This document shows positions 1 to 8,609 of a DNA stretch of 64,000 bases, piece by piece. Both the position numbers and the translations under genes were made by a program. The notes below the pieces were generated by a model that saw only the letters and a list, made by a program, of their open reading frames with translations, did not search any database and was not told where the DNA came from. The first letter of the stretch is position 1, and each line of letters begins with the position of its first letter. The DNA lies in assembly GCF_002305895.1 (NCBI RefSeq), contig NZ_CP022203.1:5558501-5622500 (forward strand). Reading direction: 5' to 3'. Source of the DNA: Corallococcus macrosporus DSM 14697. GTDB taxonomy: Bacteria > Myxococcota > Myxococcia > Myxococcales > Myxococcaceae.

Positions 1-104
1 CGGCCGGCGAGCCCGCACCCGTGCCTCCTCCAGCGGACCCCACCTCAATCGCCCGCGCCCTCCGGCTCATCACGCAACGCAAGGTCCGGCTCATCGCTGA
101 CTGA
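1..104 (+). CDS. 3' end of an unidentified protein, probably eCIS
   Basis: Only the last 33 codons are in the window, in the frame that begins at base 3 and ends with TGA at 102-104. The visible tail is proline/alanine-rich and then basic, ending RKVRLIAD. Nothing in it identifies a family. The next gene starts 18 bases downstream on the same strand and encodes an eCIS hub protein, so this is probably the preceding gene of the same operon. In other eCIS loci that slot often holds a LysM-type baseplate protein, but this tail is too short to confirm it. Confidence 0.55.
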   Translation, partial: AGEPAPVPPPADPTSIARALRLITQRKVRLIAD

Positions 105-122
105 GTCCACTCCCCGCTCCCC

Positions 123-1199
123 ATGCCCGACGCCACGTCACACACAGAGCATCACCGCCCCACGGTGCGCATCTTCGGCAGGGCCGACGCCCGGGTCACC
201 GGTCTGGTCAGCAGCATGCGGATGGATGAGACCGAAGGCGGCCTGTGCTCGCTCGAGCTGCGGTTCGAGGCACTGGCGCGCTACGCCGACACCGCGGCCG
301 AGCTGGTCTTCGAGGACGAGCAGTTGCTCCGGCTGGGCGCCCCCATCGGGGTCTACACCGGCCCGGAGAGCGCCCCTCAGGAGATTTTCAGCGGCGTCAT
401 CACCGGAATCGAAGCCGTGTTCGCGCATGACTCGGCTCCAGAGTTCATCGTGCTCGCCGAGGACTCGCTCCAGAAAGCAAGGCTCGCGCGGCGCACGCTC
501 GTCCACGGCACGCTCACGCTGGCCGAGCTGGCGGAGAAGCTCGCCCGGGACCTGGGCCTGACGCCCGTCATCACGGGCCTCCGAGAGCCCCTGGGCCTCC
601 AGGTCCAGTGGAACGAAAGCGACCTGGCCTTCATCCGGCGCCTGCTGGCCTCACGAGACGCGGACCTCCAGGTGACAGGTGACGAGCTCCACGTCTCGCC
701 GCGGAGCGAGGTGCGCCGGGGCACCCTGGAGCTGAACCTCTACGCCGAGCTGCGCCGGGTGCGCGTCACGGCGGACCTGGCGCACCAGGCCACCGAGGTC
801 ACCTGCACCGGGTGGAACGCCCTCCAGGGAGCCGCGGTCTCTGGCCGGAGCGCCAGCGCGCGTCCCGGCCCGGGCGCGGGACGTACCGGCGCGGAGCTGC
901 TCAAGCAGGCGCTGGGCCCTCGGGCGGAGCACCTTGGCGCGTTGCCGGTCTCCACCAACGACGAGGCCACCGCCATGGCCAGGGCCGCCTTCGACGCGCG
1001 CGCCCGGCGCTTCGTCTGCATCGACGCCACCGCGGAGGGCACCCCCGCGCTGCGCGTGGGGACCCACGTGCGGCTCAGCGGCCTGAGCCCTCGCTTCGAC
1101 AACACCTACTACGTGGTCCGCGCCAGCCACCGCTACGACACCCTCCACGGCTACGAGACGGACTTCGAGGCCGAGTGCGCCTTCCTGGGAGAGCCATGA
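123..1199 (+). CDS. eCIS spike hub protein, gp27/phage late control D-like
   Basis: This 358-residue protein resembles the phage late control D / VgrG N-terminal (gp27-like) family, which forms the trimeric hub linking the inner tube to the spike. Family-typical stretches are the N-terminal beta-rich part around residues 20-110 and the middle segment near residues 150-185 (WNESDLAFIRRLLASRDADLQV), which matches the conserved E-x-D-xx-F-xx-R-L-L block of VgrG/gpD hubs. The stop TGA overlaps the ATG of the next gene, a gp5-like spike. Hub and spike, fused in VgrG and Afp8, are therefore separate here. The assignment rests on motif and gene order; which eCIS lineage it belongs to is not settled. 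Confidence 0.85.
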   Translation: MPDATSHTEHHRPTVRIFGRADARVTGLVSSMRMDETEGGLCSLELRFEALARYADTAAELVFEDEQLLRLGAPIGVYTGPESAPQEIFSGVITGIEAVFAHDSAPEFIVLAEDSLQKARLARRTLVHGTLTLAELAEKLARDLGLTPVITGLREPLGLQVQWNESDLAFIRRLLASRDADLQVTGDELHVSPRSEVRRGTLELNLYAELRRVRVTADLAHQATEVTCTGWNALQGAAVSGRSASARPGPGAGRTGAELLKQALGPRAEHLGALPVSTNDEATAMARAAFDARARRFVCIDATAEGTPALRVGTHVRLSGLSPRFDNTYYVVRASHRYDTLHGYETDFEAECAFLGEP

Positions 1200-1894
1200 C
1201 CGACACCGCACACGCTCGGGAGCGCGGCCTGCTGGGGGCCATGCTCGGCACCTATCTGGCGAAGGTCGTCTCCGTGGAGGACCCCGAGCACCTGGCGCGC
1301 GTTCAGGTCCGCCTGCTCACCGCGCCCGAGGGCCTGGCCGACGCGGACGTGGCCTTGTGGGCGCGGGTCGCCGTGCCGTTCTCCGGCGGCGGGCGGGGCG
1401 CGCTCTTCCTCCCGGACAAGGATGACGAGGTGGCCGTGGTCTTCGCTGGCGGAGACCCGCGCCAGCCGCTCGTGGTGGGGGGCCTGTGGAACGGGAGCGC
1501 CCGTCCGCCGGAGACGCCGGGGGGAGAGCGCGTGGACCGCTATGTCATCAAGGCCCGGAACGGCAGCCGCATCGCCATCGTGGAAGCGAGCGAGGGCACC
1601 GCGCAAATCTCCCTGGAGGTCCCCGGCGGCGTGAGCGCCACGCTGAACCAGGCCAGAGAGGGCGAGCTCACGCTGGAAGCAGCGGGCAACACCGTCACGC
1701 TCAACCCGCAAGGCGTCACCGTCCGTGCCGCGACCAAGGTGACCGTCACCGCCAGCGAGGTGGAGGTGAGCGCCGGTCAGGTCACGGTCAACTCGGCGAT
1801 GTCGTCCTTCACGGGCGTCGTGAAGTGCGACGTGCTGCAGACCAACTCGGTGATGGGCGTGACGTACACGCCAGGGGCGGGCAACGTATGGTGA
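1196..1894 (+). CDS. eCIS spike protein, gp5/baseplate V OB-fold
   Basis: The 232-residue product has the OB-fold of the gp5/VgrG spike at residues 15-105. Typical blocks are L-A-R-V-Q-V-R-L, ALWARVAVPF and the G-D-P-R-Q-P-L-V-V-G-G-L-W-N-G motif that ends the domain. The rest is a repetitive V/T-rich region with alternating residues (VTVRAATKVTVTASEVEVSAG) expected to form the triple-stranded beta-helix needle. The start ATG lies inside the hub gene's TGA (ATGA), and the following gene begins before this stop, so the three are probably translationally coupled. A PAAR-type tip protein is not seen nearby. Confidence 0.88.
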   Translation: MTDTAHARERGLLGAMLGTYLAKVVSVEDPEHLARVQVRLLTAPEGLADADVALWARVAVPFSGGGRGALFLPDKDDEVAVVFAGGDPRQPLVVGGLWNGSARPPETPGGERVDRYVIKARNGSRIAIVEASEGTAQISLEVPGGVSATLNQAREGELTLEAAGNTVTLNPQGVTVRAATKVTVTASEVEVSAGQVTVNSAMSSFTGVVKCDVLQTNSVMGVTYTPGAGNVW

Positions 1895-3432
1895 GCCACC
1901 CCGTCAAGCTGCGCGGACTCGTCTTCGACGGTGCCACCGGAGCCCCGCTGGCGGCCCAGCGCGGCGCCCCCGCGTTCATCGAGCGGCAGGACCAGGAGTT
2001 CGTGCAAGCCCTCTTCGGCGAGCTCAGGTCCGAGGAGGGCCGCAAGGCGCTGGCAGGCACCGTCATCTCCAATGGGGCGCTCCACTCCGAGGCCCTCAAG
2101 CTGCTCCAGCCCGTCCACGGGGTGTTCAACGTGGCCCTGCTGGAAGCCTGCTGCGACGTCTTCGGCGAGCCGCGGGTCGAGGCGACCCGAATTGAAAGCG
2201 CGGGGCTCGTCATCCGCCGAGTGGGCGCGGGCAACACGCGCGAGGCCTGGGTGCGGCGGGACGGCAAGGTCGCTGGCTGGGTCACGCTGGAGGGAGAGGA
2301 GCAGGAGCGCGACCCCGACCCGAGCCGGCGCGAAGGGCCCGCGGGCCCCGGCCCGGCGGACGTCCGACGCGAGCTGCTGCGCCTCATGCGCGCCACCAGC
2401 CGGGACCGGGAGACCGTGACGTCGCTCTTCATCGCGCCGCCCGACGCGTGCGCCGCGGCGAAGCGCACCGTGCTGTACGGACTGCTCCAGGTGGCGAGCG
2501 GCGAAGCACCGGAGGGCGCCTCCACCACGGCGCCCGCCTTCGACGACGAGCAGGTGCGGAGCCTGCTGTCCCCCTACTTCGCCACGGGGAAGACGGTGGA
2601 CTGGACAGGGCTCGAAGGGCTGTCGGTCACCTACCAGGACGTCGCCCAGCGCAGGCTGCCGCAAGCGACGCACGACAAGCTCTCCCTCTTCATCGACTTC
2701 CTGCGCGGACTGGTCGCGGTGTTCAACGCGTTCCAGGCCCCCGCGCTCATGGCGGCGATGAACCGGGTGCAGCTCGATTATGGCAACGGCCAGAAGCGGG
2801 CCGCGGGCACTGCGCTCTCCGCGCTGGCGGACGTGCTCGTCCAGGGGAAGGCGGGCACGGCGGTGTTGCCTCGTTCATGGACCCAGCCCAACGGCTCGGA
2901 CGCGGCCCAGGTCCTCCAGGCGGCCAAAGCCGCCACCGCGCCGCGGATGAAGGACCTCATCCCGCCCGAGCGTCGCTTCGAGCGGCGCGGCGCGCGCTAC
3001 GTGGCCCGGGCCTTCGTCCGGGTCCACCGCGAGGACGGCTGTCCCCCCGCCATCGTCTGGAGCGAGGAGAGCGCCCCCTTCACCATCGCCGCCTGGCACG
3101 AGCGCGGGAAGCTGCCGCCCGTCCTCATCCCGCTTCCGTCACTCAAGGACCTGAGCGCCTTCAAGCCCAACGTCACCTTCCAGGTGCCACCCGGGCTGAA
3201 CGAATTGCTGAACAAGAACTCGCCGAAGGACTTCCTCGAAGGCTCGGCCAGCACCCCCGCGGGTCAGGGCATCGGGTGGCTGTGTGGGTTCAACATTCCC
3301 ATCATCACCCTCTGCGCCTTCATCGTCCTCAACCTGTTCCTGTCGCTGCTGAACATCGTCTTCTTCTGGATTGCCCTCATCAAGATCTGCATCCCCATTC
3401 CCGCCTCGCTGCGCGAGCGGTTCGAGGACTGA
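1888..3432 (+). CDS. Unknown eCIS protein with a strongly hydrophobic C-terminus
   Basis: This 514-residue protein starts with ATG four codons inside the previous gene's end. I do not recognise its fold. The N-terminal two thirds are soluble, alanine-rich and helical. Residues near 390-470 carry a stretch suggesting a beta domain (RRGARYVARAFVRVHREDG). The last 50 residues hold a long aromatic/isoleucine-rich segment with cysteines (CGFNIPIITLCAFIVLN and then SLLNIVFFWIALIKICIPIP), long enough for one or two membrane passes. Its place between spike and gp25 makes it a baseplate, spike-tip or cargo candidate. A membrane-active tip or an anchor is inference. Confidence 0.7.
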   Translation: MVSHPVKLRGLVFDGATGAPLAAQRGAPAFIERQDQEFVQALFGELRSEEGRKALAGTVISNGALHSEALKLLQPVHGVFNVALLEACCDVFGEPRVEATRIESAGLVIRRVGAGNTREAWVRRDGKVAGWVTLEGEEQERDPDPSRREGPAGPGPADVRRELLRLMRATSRDRETVTSLFIAPPDACAAAKRTVLYGLLQVASGEAPEGASTTAPAFDDEQVRSLLSPYFATGKTVDWTGLEGLSVTYQDVAQRRLPQATHDKLSLFIDFLRGLVAVFNAFQAPALMAAMNRVQLDYGNGQKRAAGTALSALADVLVQGKAGTAVLPRSWTQPNGSDAAQVLQAAKAATAPRMKDLIPPERRFERRGARYVARAFVRVHREDGCPPAIVWSEESAPFTIAAWHERGKLPPVLIPLPSLKDLSAFKPNVTFQVPPGLNELLNKNSPKDFLEGSASTPAGQGIGWLCGFNIPIITLCAFIVLNLFLSLLNIVFFWIALIKICIPIPASLRERFED

Positions 3433-3439
3433 GCGCGCC

Positions 3440-3841
3440 ATGAGCCCGAAGCTCCCAGACAGGCGCCCTCCCGTGGGCTTCCCGCTGCGGCTCGTACCGG
3501 ACGAGCGCGGTGAGCTGGCGTTTCCTTCGCTGGAGGCCAGTGTGCGTCAGTCCATCGAGGTCATCCTCCGCACGCGCCCCGGTGAGCAGCTCATGCGGCA
3601 GGGCTTCGGCGCCGGGCTGGAGCGGATGATGGGGCAGCCCAACACCGTGTCCACCCGCCGGCGCATCCAGGAGCTGGTGCAGCGCGCGCTCACCGAGTGG
3701 GAGCCGCGCCTGGAGCTCATCCGCGTGGACGTGCTGGAGCTGGCGGACCTGCCCACCCAGGTCCGCGTGGAAATCGTCTACCGCCTGCGCCGCACGGGTG
3801 ACGTGCAGCAGCTCGGGCTCGCCATGGACCTCGGAGGCTAG
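3440..3841 (+). CDS. Baseplate wedge protein, gp25/GPW family
   Basis: This 133-residue protein has the length and layout of the gp25/GPW lysozyme-like baseplate family, which links sheath to baseplate in T4-like phages, T6SS (TssE) and eCIS. Conserved features are G-F-P-L-R near residue 14, S-V-R-Q-S-I-E-V-I-L-R-T-R-P-G-E near residues 35-50, a Q-G-F-G motif near 55, and a C-terminal beta strand (RVEIVYRLRRTGD). The start was set at the ATG 7 bases after the preceding stop. It abuts the gpJ gene with no gap, so co-translation with the other wedge proteins is expected. Confidence 0.9.
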   Translation: MSPKLPDRRPPVGFPLRLVPDERGELAFPSLEASVRQSIEVILRTRPGEQLMRQGFGAGLERMMGQPNTVSTRRRIQELVQRALTEWEPRLELIRVDVLELADLPTQVRVEIVYRLRRTGDVQQLGLAMDLGG

Positions 3842-6184
3842 ATGCCCATCATTCCTCCCCGACTCGACGACAGGAGCTTCCCGGACCTCGTCGAGGAGCT
3901 GCTCTCCCGAATCCCGGGCCACACCCCGGAGTGGACCCATGCTCGCGTGGGCGACCCGGGGCGCACCCTGCTGGAGCTCTTCGCCTGGCTGGCGGACTCC
4001 ATCCTCTACCGCGCCAACCTCATCCCCGAGCGCCAGCGCCTGGCCTTCCTTCGGCTGCTGGGCGCGAGCCTCCGTCCCGCCGAGGCCGCCACCGGCGTGG
4101 TGAGCGTGCACTTCGACACCGACGTGCTCCAGCCCTCCGTGGCGCTGCGGGCCTTCGCCTCGGTGCGCAAGCCCGTGCCCTTCGAGACGCTGGATGAGCT
4201 GACCGTGGTGCACCTCACCGCGGAGGCGTACCGCAAGCGCCCGCTCACGGAGGCGGAGCGCCAGCAGCACGCGTCGATGCTGCCCCGGCTCGCCCAGGTC
4301 TATGGCCTGGACCCCAAGGCCCAACACGGCTTCTACGCGACGACGCCCGTGTTCCCGCTCGGCGCCGCCGACCCGCGCGGGCTGGACCTGGTGACGGAGA
4401 CGGTGGACGGCAGCCTGTGGCTCGCGCTGCTCGCGCCCAAGGCGGAACATGTCACGGCCCTGCGTGAAGACCTGACGAAGGGGAACGGCCAGGGGCCCCG
4501 CGTCCTCAGCGTGGGCGTCTCCCCCGTCATGGAGGTGCCCGCCCTGTCCGAGCTGCTCGGGGCGCGCGGCCGGCTCCCGCATGTCTGGGAGGTGACGGGC
4601 ACGCCCGCCGTGGACGCGTCGCCGGTGTACCACCGGCTCACCGTCGTGGCGGACTCGACGCAGGAGCTGTCGCGCCGGGGCGTCGTGCGGCTGCTGTTGC
4701 CGTCCGACCTTGGCGCGCCGGTCAACGACGTGAGGGCGGACGCGCGCGCTGGCCTGGGCGACCGGCCCCCCCGCCTGGACGACCCGAGGGTGGCGGCGCG
4801 GCTGGTGACCTGGCTGCGCCTGCGTCCCAGCGGGAGGCCGGAGCGCTTCGCCCTGGGCTGGGTGGACATCAACGCCGTCGAAGTGGACCAGCGCGAGACG
4901 ACCGGCGGACGCCTGATTGGCCAGAGCGACGGCAACGCGGAGCAGGAGTTCCGCCTGCCCTCAGGCTCCGTGGAGCGTGGGACATTCCAGCTCTTCATCG
5001 AAGAGCCAGGGGCGGGCTACCGCGAGTGGCGGCTCATCGAAGACCTCGCGCTGGCTCGGCGCGACGAGCCCGTCTACGCGCTCGACTCCGAGGCCGGCAC
5101 CGTCCGCTGTGGAGACGGCGTGCGCGGACGCGTGCCTCCCATGGGTGCCCAGGTGCTGGTGGCCCGGATGCGCAGCGGCGGGGGCGCCGCGGGGAACCTC
5201 CCGCCAGGCAGCCTGAAGGACCTCAGCGCCTACCGGGTCGATGGAAGCCCGGCACCCGGGCTGAAGGTGCAACAGCCGGAGCCCACGTTGGGCGGCCGGG
5301 ACGCGGAGACGCTGGCGGAGGCCGAGCGCCGCATCCCCGCGCTGCTGCGCCACGTGGACCGGGCCGTGACGGAGGAGGACTACCGGCGGCTCGCGGCGAG
5401 CACCCCCGGCGTGCAGTTGGGCCGGGTGGAAGTGCTGCCCCGCTTCGAGCCCAGGCGGCGGCGAGACGGCGTGCCCGGCGTCGTGTCCGTCATGGTGCTG
5501 CCCACGGCCACGCGGCTGGAGGCGCCCTACCCGCGCGCGGACCGGCCCCTGCTGGAAGCCGTTCACGCGTACCTGGATGCCCGCCGGCCGCTCACCACCG
5601 AGCTCTACGTGATTGGCTGCGAGTACGTCCCCCTGGGGCTCGGCGTGGGCATCACCGTGCGCGAGGGCTTTGGCAGGGAGACGGTGGTGCAGGCGGTGCG
5701 GCAGGCCGTGCGCCGCTTCCTCTTCCCGCTTCCGGCGGGAGGCCCCACGGGCGAGGGCTGGCCGCTCGGCCGCGACGTCCAGGACCGGGAGCTGTATGTG
5801 GCGGTGGCGCAAGTCCCCGGCGTGGCCAGCATCGCCGGCGTGAGCCTCTTCGCCTGGGGAACGGTGACGCGCGTGCTGCGCGACCCGCGTCGCGCCGGAG
5901 CCACGGCCGACGTGGCGCGCTTCACGGTGGAGCCGCCCGCGCCGTCCGTCCGTCAGGCGGAGGGTCCCGTCAACCCGAGCTGGCTCCAGCTCAAGGGCAG
6001 CACCGCGACGACGCCGGTGGAGCTGTCCATCGCGGACTGGCAGCTCCCGGAGCTGCTCAAGGTGGCGGTGAACGCCGACGGCGAGGTGCCGGCGGTGCTT
6101 CACGGCATCGGCGATGAGGGCGGCGGCGGCATGGACTCCTCGCAAGCGGGCGTGGCGGTGCCCATGGTCCCCGAGGTCTGCTGA
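3842..6184 (+). CDS. Baseplate assembly protein, gpJ/gp6-like
   Basis: This 780-residue protein opens with the N-terminal block of the putative baseplate protein family related to phage gpJ and T4 gp6 (P-R-L-D-D-R-S-F-P-D-L-V-E-E-L, then HARVGDPGRTLLELFAWLAD). The middle contains the baseplate-J-like beta region with V-R-C-G-D-G-V-R-G-R-V-P near residue 425 and a R-S-G-G-G-A-A-G-N motif near 445. The A-V-T-E-E-D-Y-R-R-L-A motif typical of gpJ follows near 515. It forms the wedge ring with gp25 and the gpI-like protein. The C-terminus ends one base into the next gene's ATG. Confidence 0.9.
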   Translation: MPIIPPRLDDRSFPDLVEELLSRIPGHTPEWTHARVGDPGRTLLELFAWLADSILYRANLIPERQRLAFLRLLGASLRPAEAATGVVSVHFDTDVLQPSVALRAFASVRKPVPFETLDELTVVHLTAEAYRKRPLTEAERQQHASMLPRLAQVYGLDPKAQHGFYATTPVFPLGAADPRGLDLVTETVDGSLWLALLAPKAEHVTALREDLTKGNGQGPRVLSVGVSPVMEVPALSELLGARGRLPHVWEVTGTPAVDASPVYHRLTVVADSTQELSRRGVVRLLLPSDLGAPVNDVRADARAGLGDRPPRLDDPRVAARLVTWLRLRPSGRPERFALGWVDINAVEVDQRETTGGRLIGQSDGNAEQEFRLPSGSVERGTFQLFIEEPGAGYREWRLIEDLALARRDEPVYALDSEAGTVRCGDGVRGRVPPMGAQVLVARMRSGGGAAGNLPPGSLKDLSAYRVDGSPAPGLKVQQPEPTLGGRDAETLAEAERRIPALLRHVDRAVTEEDYRRLAASTPGVQLGRVEVLPRFEPRRRRDGVPGVVSVMVLPTATRLEAPYPRADRPLLEAVHAYLDARRPLTTELYVIGCEYVPLGLGVGITVREGFGRETVVQAVRQAVRRFLFPLPAGGPTGEGWPLGRDVQDRELYVAVAQVPGVASIAGVSLFAWGTVTRVLRDPRRAGATADVARFTVEPPAPSVRQAEGPVNPSWLQLKGSTATTPVELSIADWQLPELLKVAVNADGEVPAVLHGIGDEGGGGMDSSQAGVAVPMVPEVC

Positions 6185-8604
6185 TGGACGCCAACCGCCT
6201 CCGGTTCTACATGCTGGCGGACGCGCCGGACTGGCTCACGGAGAGCTCGGTCTCCGCGAGCGAGGTGTGTCTCTACGACGCGAAGCGAAGGACGCTCCGG
6301 CTGGGGAGCCTGGGCGAAACCCGCACCTTCGATGAAGCGCTCGACCTCGCGATGCTCGAGCCAAGGCTCGCCCGCGTACCAAGCGCGGTGGACGCCTTCG
6401 GCACCTGGGCCTGGTGGGATGAGGTCGCCGGGCAGGTGCGCACGGCGGGCGGAGGCGCGGGCACCACGCCGCGCTTCGAACCCGCGCAGGTCGGCTTGTC
6501 CGGCGCGGTGACGGACCTGTCGCCCGGAGCCGGAGGGGTCCTCTACCTCGCGGTGGACCAGCGCGTGGTGGCGCTCCACCTGCGCAAGGTGTGGTCCGCC
6601 GTGGTGTTCCCGGCCGGGGGTATCGCCGCGCACCGCATCGCCGCGGATCCACGGGGTGGCGCCTACGTGCTGAGCGGCCCGCCCTCCTTCGCGCCCGCCG
6701 CGCCCCCCGCAGTGCTCGGCCGCGTGGACGGGCAGCCGCTTCCGGAGGTCCTGTCCAGTCCCTCCGGCGCCGGGCTGTTCCGCCCCATGGAGGAGAACCC
6801 GGACCCGCCGCGGACCCGGGTGCTGGAGACGCTCGCCTGGCCGGGCGAAGTGCCGGTGGCGCTCGCTTGCGACACCGAGGGACGGCTGGCGGTGCTGAGC
6901 TGGGTCATGGACCCGGCCCTCGCGGGCGTGCCCGCGGACGCGGCCCATGCGCGGCTGCGCTTCTTCACGAGCCGCTTCTCCGCGCCAGTCGCGCTTCCGG
7001 GCGTGCTGCGGCCCTTCAGCCTCGCGTTCCTTCCGGATGGCCGCGCCGTGGTGCTGTCGCTGCTCGAAGACGGCAAGGTGGAGGCGGTGGCCTACGCGCT
7101 CCCGGCCGATGCGTCCGAGGCGATTCCCCAGGGAGACTACTTCCCGCTTCCCGGCCATGACGGAGGACCCTTCCTTCAGGGCGCGCGGCCTCCGCACCAC
7201 GCCGTCAGCCCGGGGCTGGCGGACCAGGCGCCCGTGCCGCTTCAAGCCCTGTCCCTGCCCCGGTGCGCCGAACGGGGCCGCGCCTCCAACCCGCCGAACC
7301 GCCCCTTCGATTCGGGCGACGGGCGCACGGTGTGGCACCGCCTGTACGTGGAGGCCTTGCTGCCCCCGCGCACCGGCGTGCGCGTCTGGCTCGCCGCCAC
7401 CGACGAGCCCCTGGCTCCGCCTGGTGACTCGCCGCACTGGCACGAGCACCGCCTGGGCCTCATCCCGGAAGCCCCGGTCCATCCGGACGTCCCGCACGGG
7501 AGCTGGGTGCCGCTGCCGTCGGAGGTGCCCTTCCAACCGGGGATGCTGCCCGCGCCGCCCGCGCCGGGCGAGAGTGGCCTGTTCACGGTCCTCATCCAGC
7601 GCGCCCACTCGCAGGTGCGAGCGCTCTCCGGACGGTACCTCTGGGTGCGCGTGGAGCTGTTCGGTGACGGCCGCCGGACGCCCGAGGTGGGAGCGCTGCG
7701 CGCGTATGCATCGCGCTTCTCCTACGTGGACAACTACCTGCCGTCCCTCTACCGCGAGGAGCGCTTCGGCGACGACGCGGACGCCCCCGGCCGGGCGACG
7801 CCCGCGGACTTCCTGGAGCGGTTCCTCGGCATCGTCGAGGGCGTGCTGACGCCCATCGAGGACCGCATCGCCCATGCGCACGTCCTCACCGACCCGGGGC
7901 ACGTGCCGGGTGATTCGCTGGAGTGGCTCGCGAGCTGGGTCGGCCTGTCCTTCGACCCCGTCGTAGGTGAAAGCCAGCGGCGCGCGATGCTCCGGGCCGC
8001 GCCCGCGCTCGCCCGGCGGCGCGGCTGCGTCGAGGGCCTGCGGCTGGCGCTGGACCTGGTCACGGACGGCGCGGTGAACCGGGGCGCGGTGGTGGTGGTG
8101 GAGGACTTCCGGCTCCGGCGCACGCTGGCCACCATCCTCGGCGCGGACCTCGCGGACGAGGAGGACCCCTTGCTGCAGGGCCTGTCCCGCGGCGGGAACG
8201 CCTACGTGGGCGACACCCTCTTCCTCGGGGACGAGACGCGCGCGGAGTTCCTGGCCGTCTTCGGGGACGAGACGCTGCGGACCCGGGCGGAAGCGGAGGC
8301 GGTGGAGCAGTTCCTGGAGCGCCTGGCACACCGGCTCACGGTGCTGGTGCACCAGGGCACGGACACGCGGACCCTGGGCCTCATCCGGAAGGTGGCGGAG
8401 CAGGAGGCCCCCGCGCACGTGCAGGTCTCCGTCATCACCGCGAGCCGCCCGCTGCTCGTCGGAGTCGCTTCGCTGGTGGGCGTGGACACCTACGTCGGGC
8501 CCGCCCCTGCCGCCACCTCGGTGCGCGTGGGCCACAGCGTGCTGGGGCTCGCGGACGTCATCGAGCGTCCGGCGAGCCTGGACCCCAGATTGGAAGGAGG
8601 TTGA
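6184..8604 (+). CDS. gpI-like tail protein with N-terminal propeller-like region
   Basis: The 806-residue product has two parts. Residues 1 to about 330 look like repeated beta strands of a propeller (AADPRGGAYVLS and similar). From about residue 515 the phage-tail-domain family begins with V-D-N-Y-L-P-S-L-Y-R-E-E, followed by L-E-R-F-L-G-I-V-E-G-V-L-T-P-I-E-D and the R-A-M-L-R-A-A-P-A-L-A-R-R-R-G block around 600. That corresponds to gpI / T4 gp53-type or Afp12-like proteins that complete the baseplate wedge. The ATG overlaps the gpJ stop by one base. The extra N-terminal domain is unusual for a minimal gpI and may decorate the baseplate rim. Confidence 0.82.
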   Translation: MDANRLRFYMLADAPDWLTESSVSASEVCLYDAKRRTLRLGSLGETRTFDEALDLAMLEPRLARVPSAVDAFGTWAWWDEVAGQVRTAGGGAGTTPRFEPAQVGLSGAVTDLSPGAGGVLYLAVDQRVVALHLRKVWSAVVFPAGGIAAHRIAADPRGGAYVLSGPPSFAPAAPPAVLGRVDGQPLPEVLSSPSGAGLFRPMEENPDPPRTRVLETLAWPGEVPVALACDTEGRLAVLSWVMDPALAGVPADAAHARLRFFTSRFSAPVALPGVLRPFSLAFLPDGRAVVLSLLEDGKVEAVAYALPADASEAIPQGDYFPLPGHDGGPFLQGARPPHHAVSPGLADQAPVPLQALSLPRCAERGRASNPPNRPFDSGDGRTVWHRLYVEALLPPRTGVRVWLAATDEPLAPPGDSPHWHEHRLGLIPEAPVHPDVPHGSWVPLPSEVPFQPGMLPAPPAPGESGLFTVLIQRAHSQVRALSGRYLWVRVELFGDGRRTPEVGALRAYASRFSYVDNYLPSLYREERFGDDADAPGRATPADFLERFLGIVEGVLTPIEDRIAHAHVLTDPGHVPGDSLEWLASWVGLSFDPVVGESQRRAMLRAAPALARRRGCVEGLRLALDLVTDGAVNRGAVVVVEDFRLRRTLATILGADLADEEDPLLQGLSRGGNAYVGDTLFLGDETRAEFLAVFGDETLRTRAEAEAVEQFLERLAHRLTVLVHQGTDTRTLGLIRKVAEQEAPAHVQVSVITASRPLLVGVASLVGVDTYVGPAPAATSVRVGHSVLGLADVIERPASLDPRLEGG

Positions 8605-8609
8605 TGACC

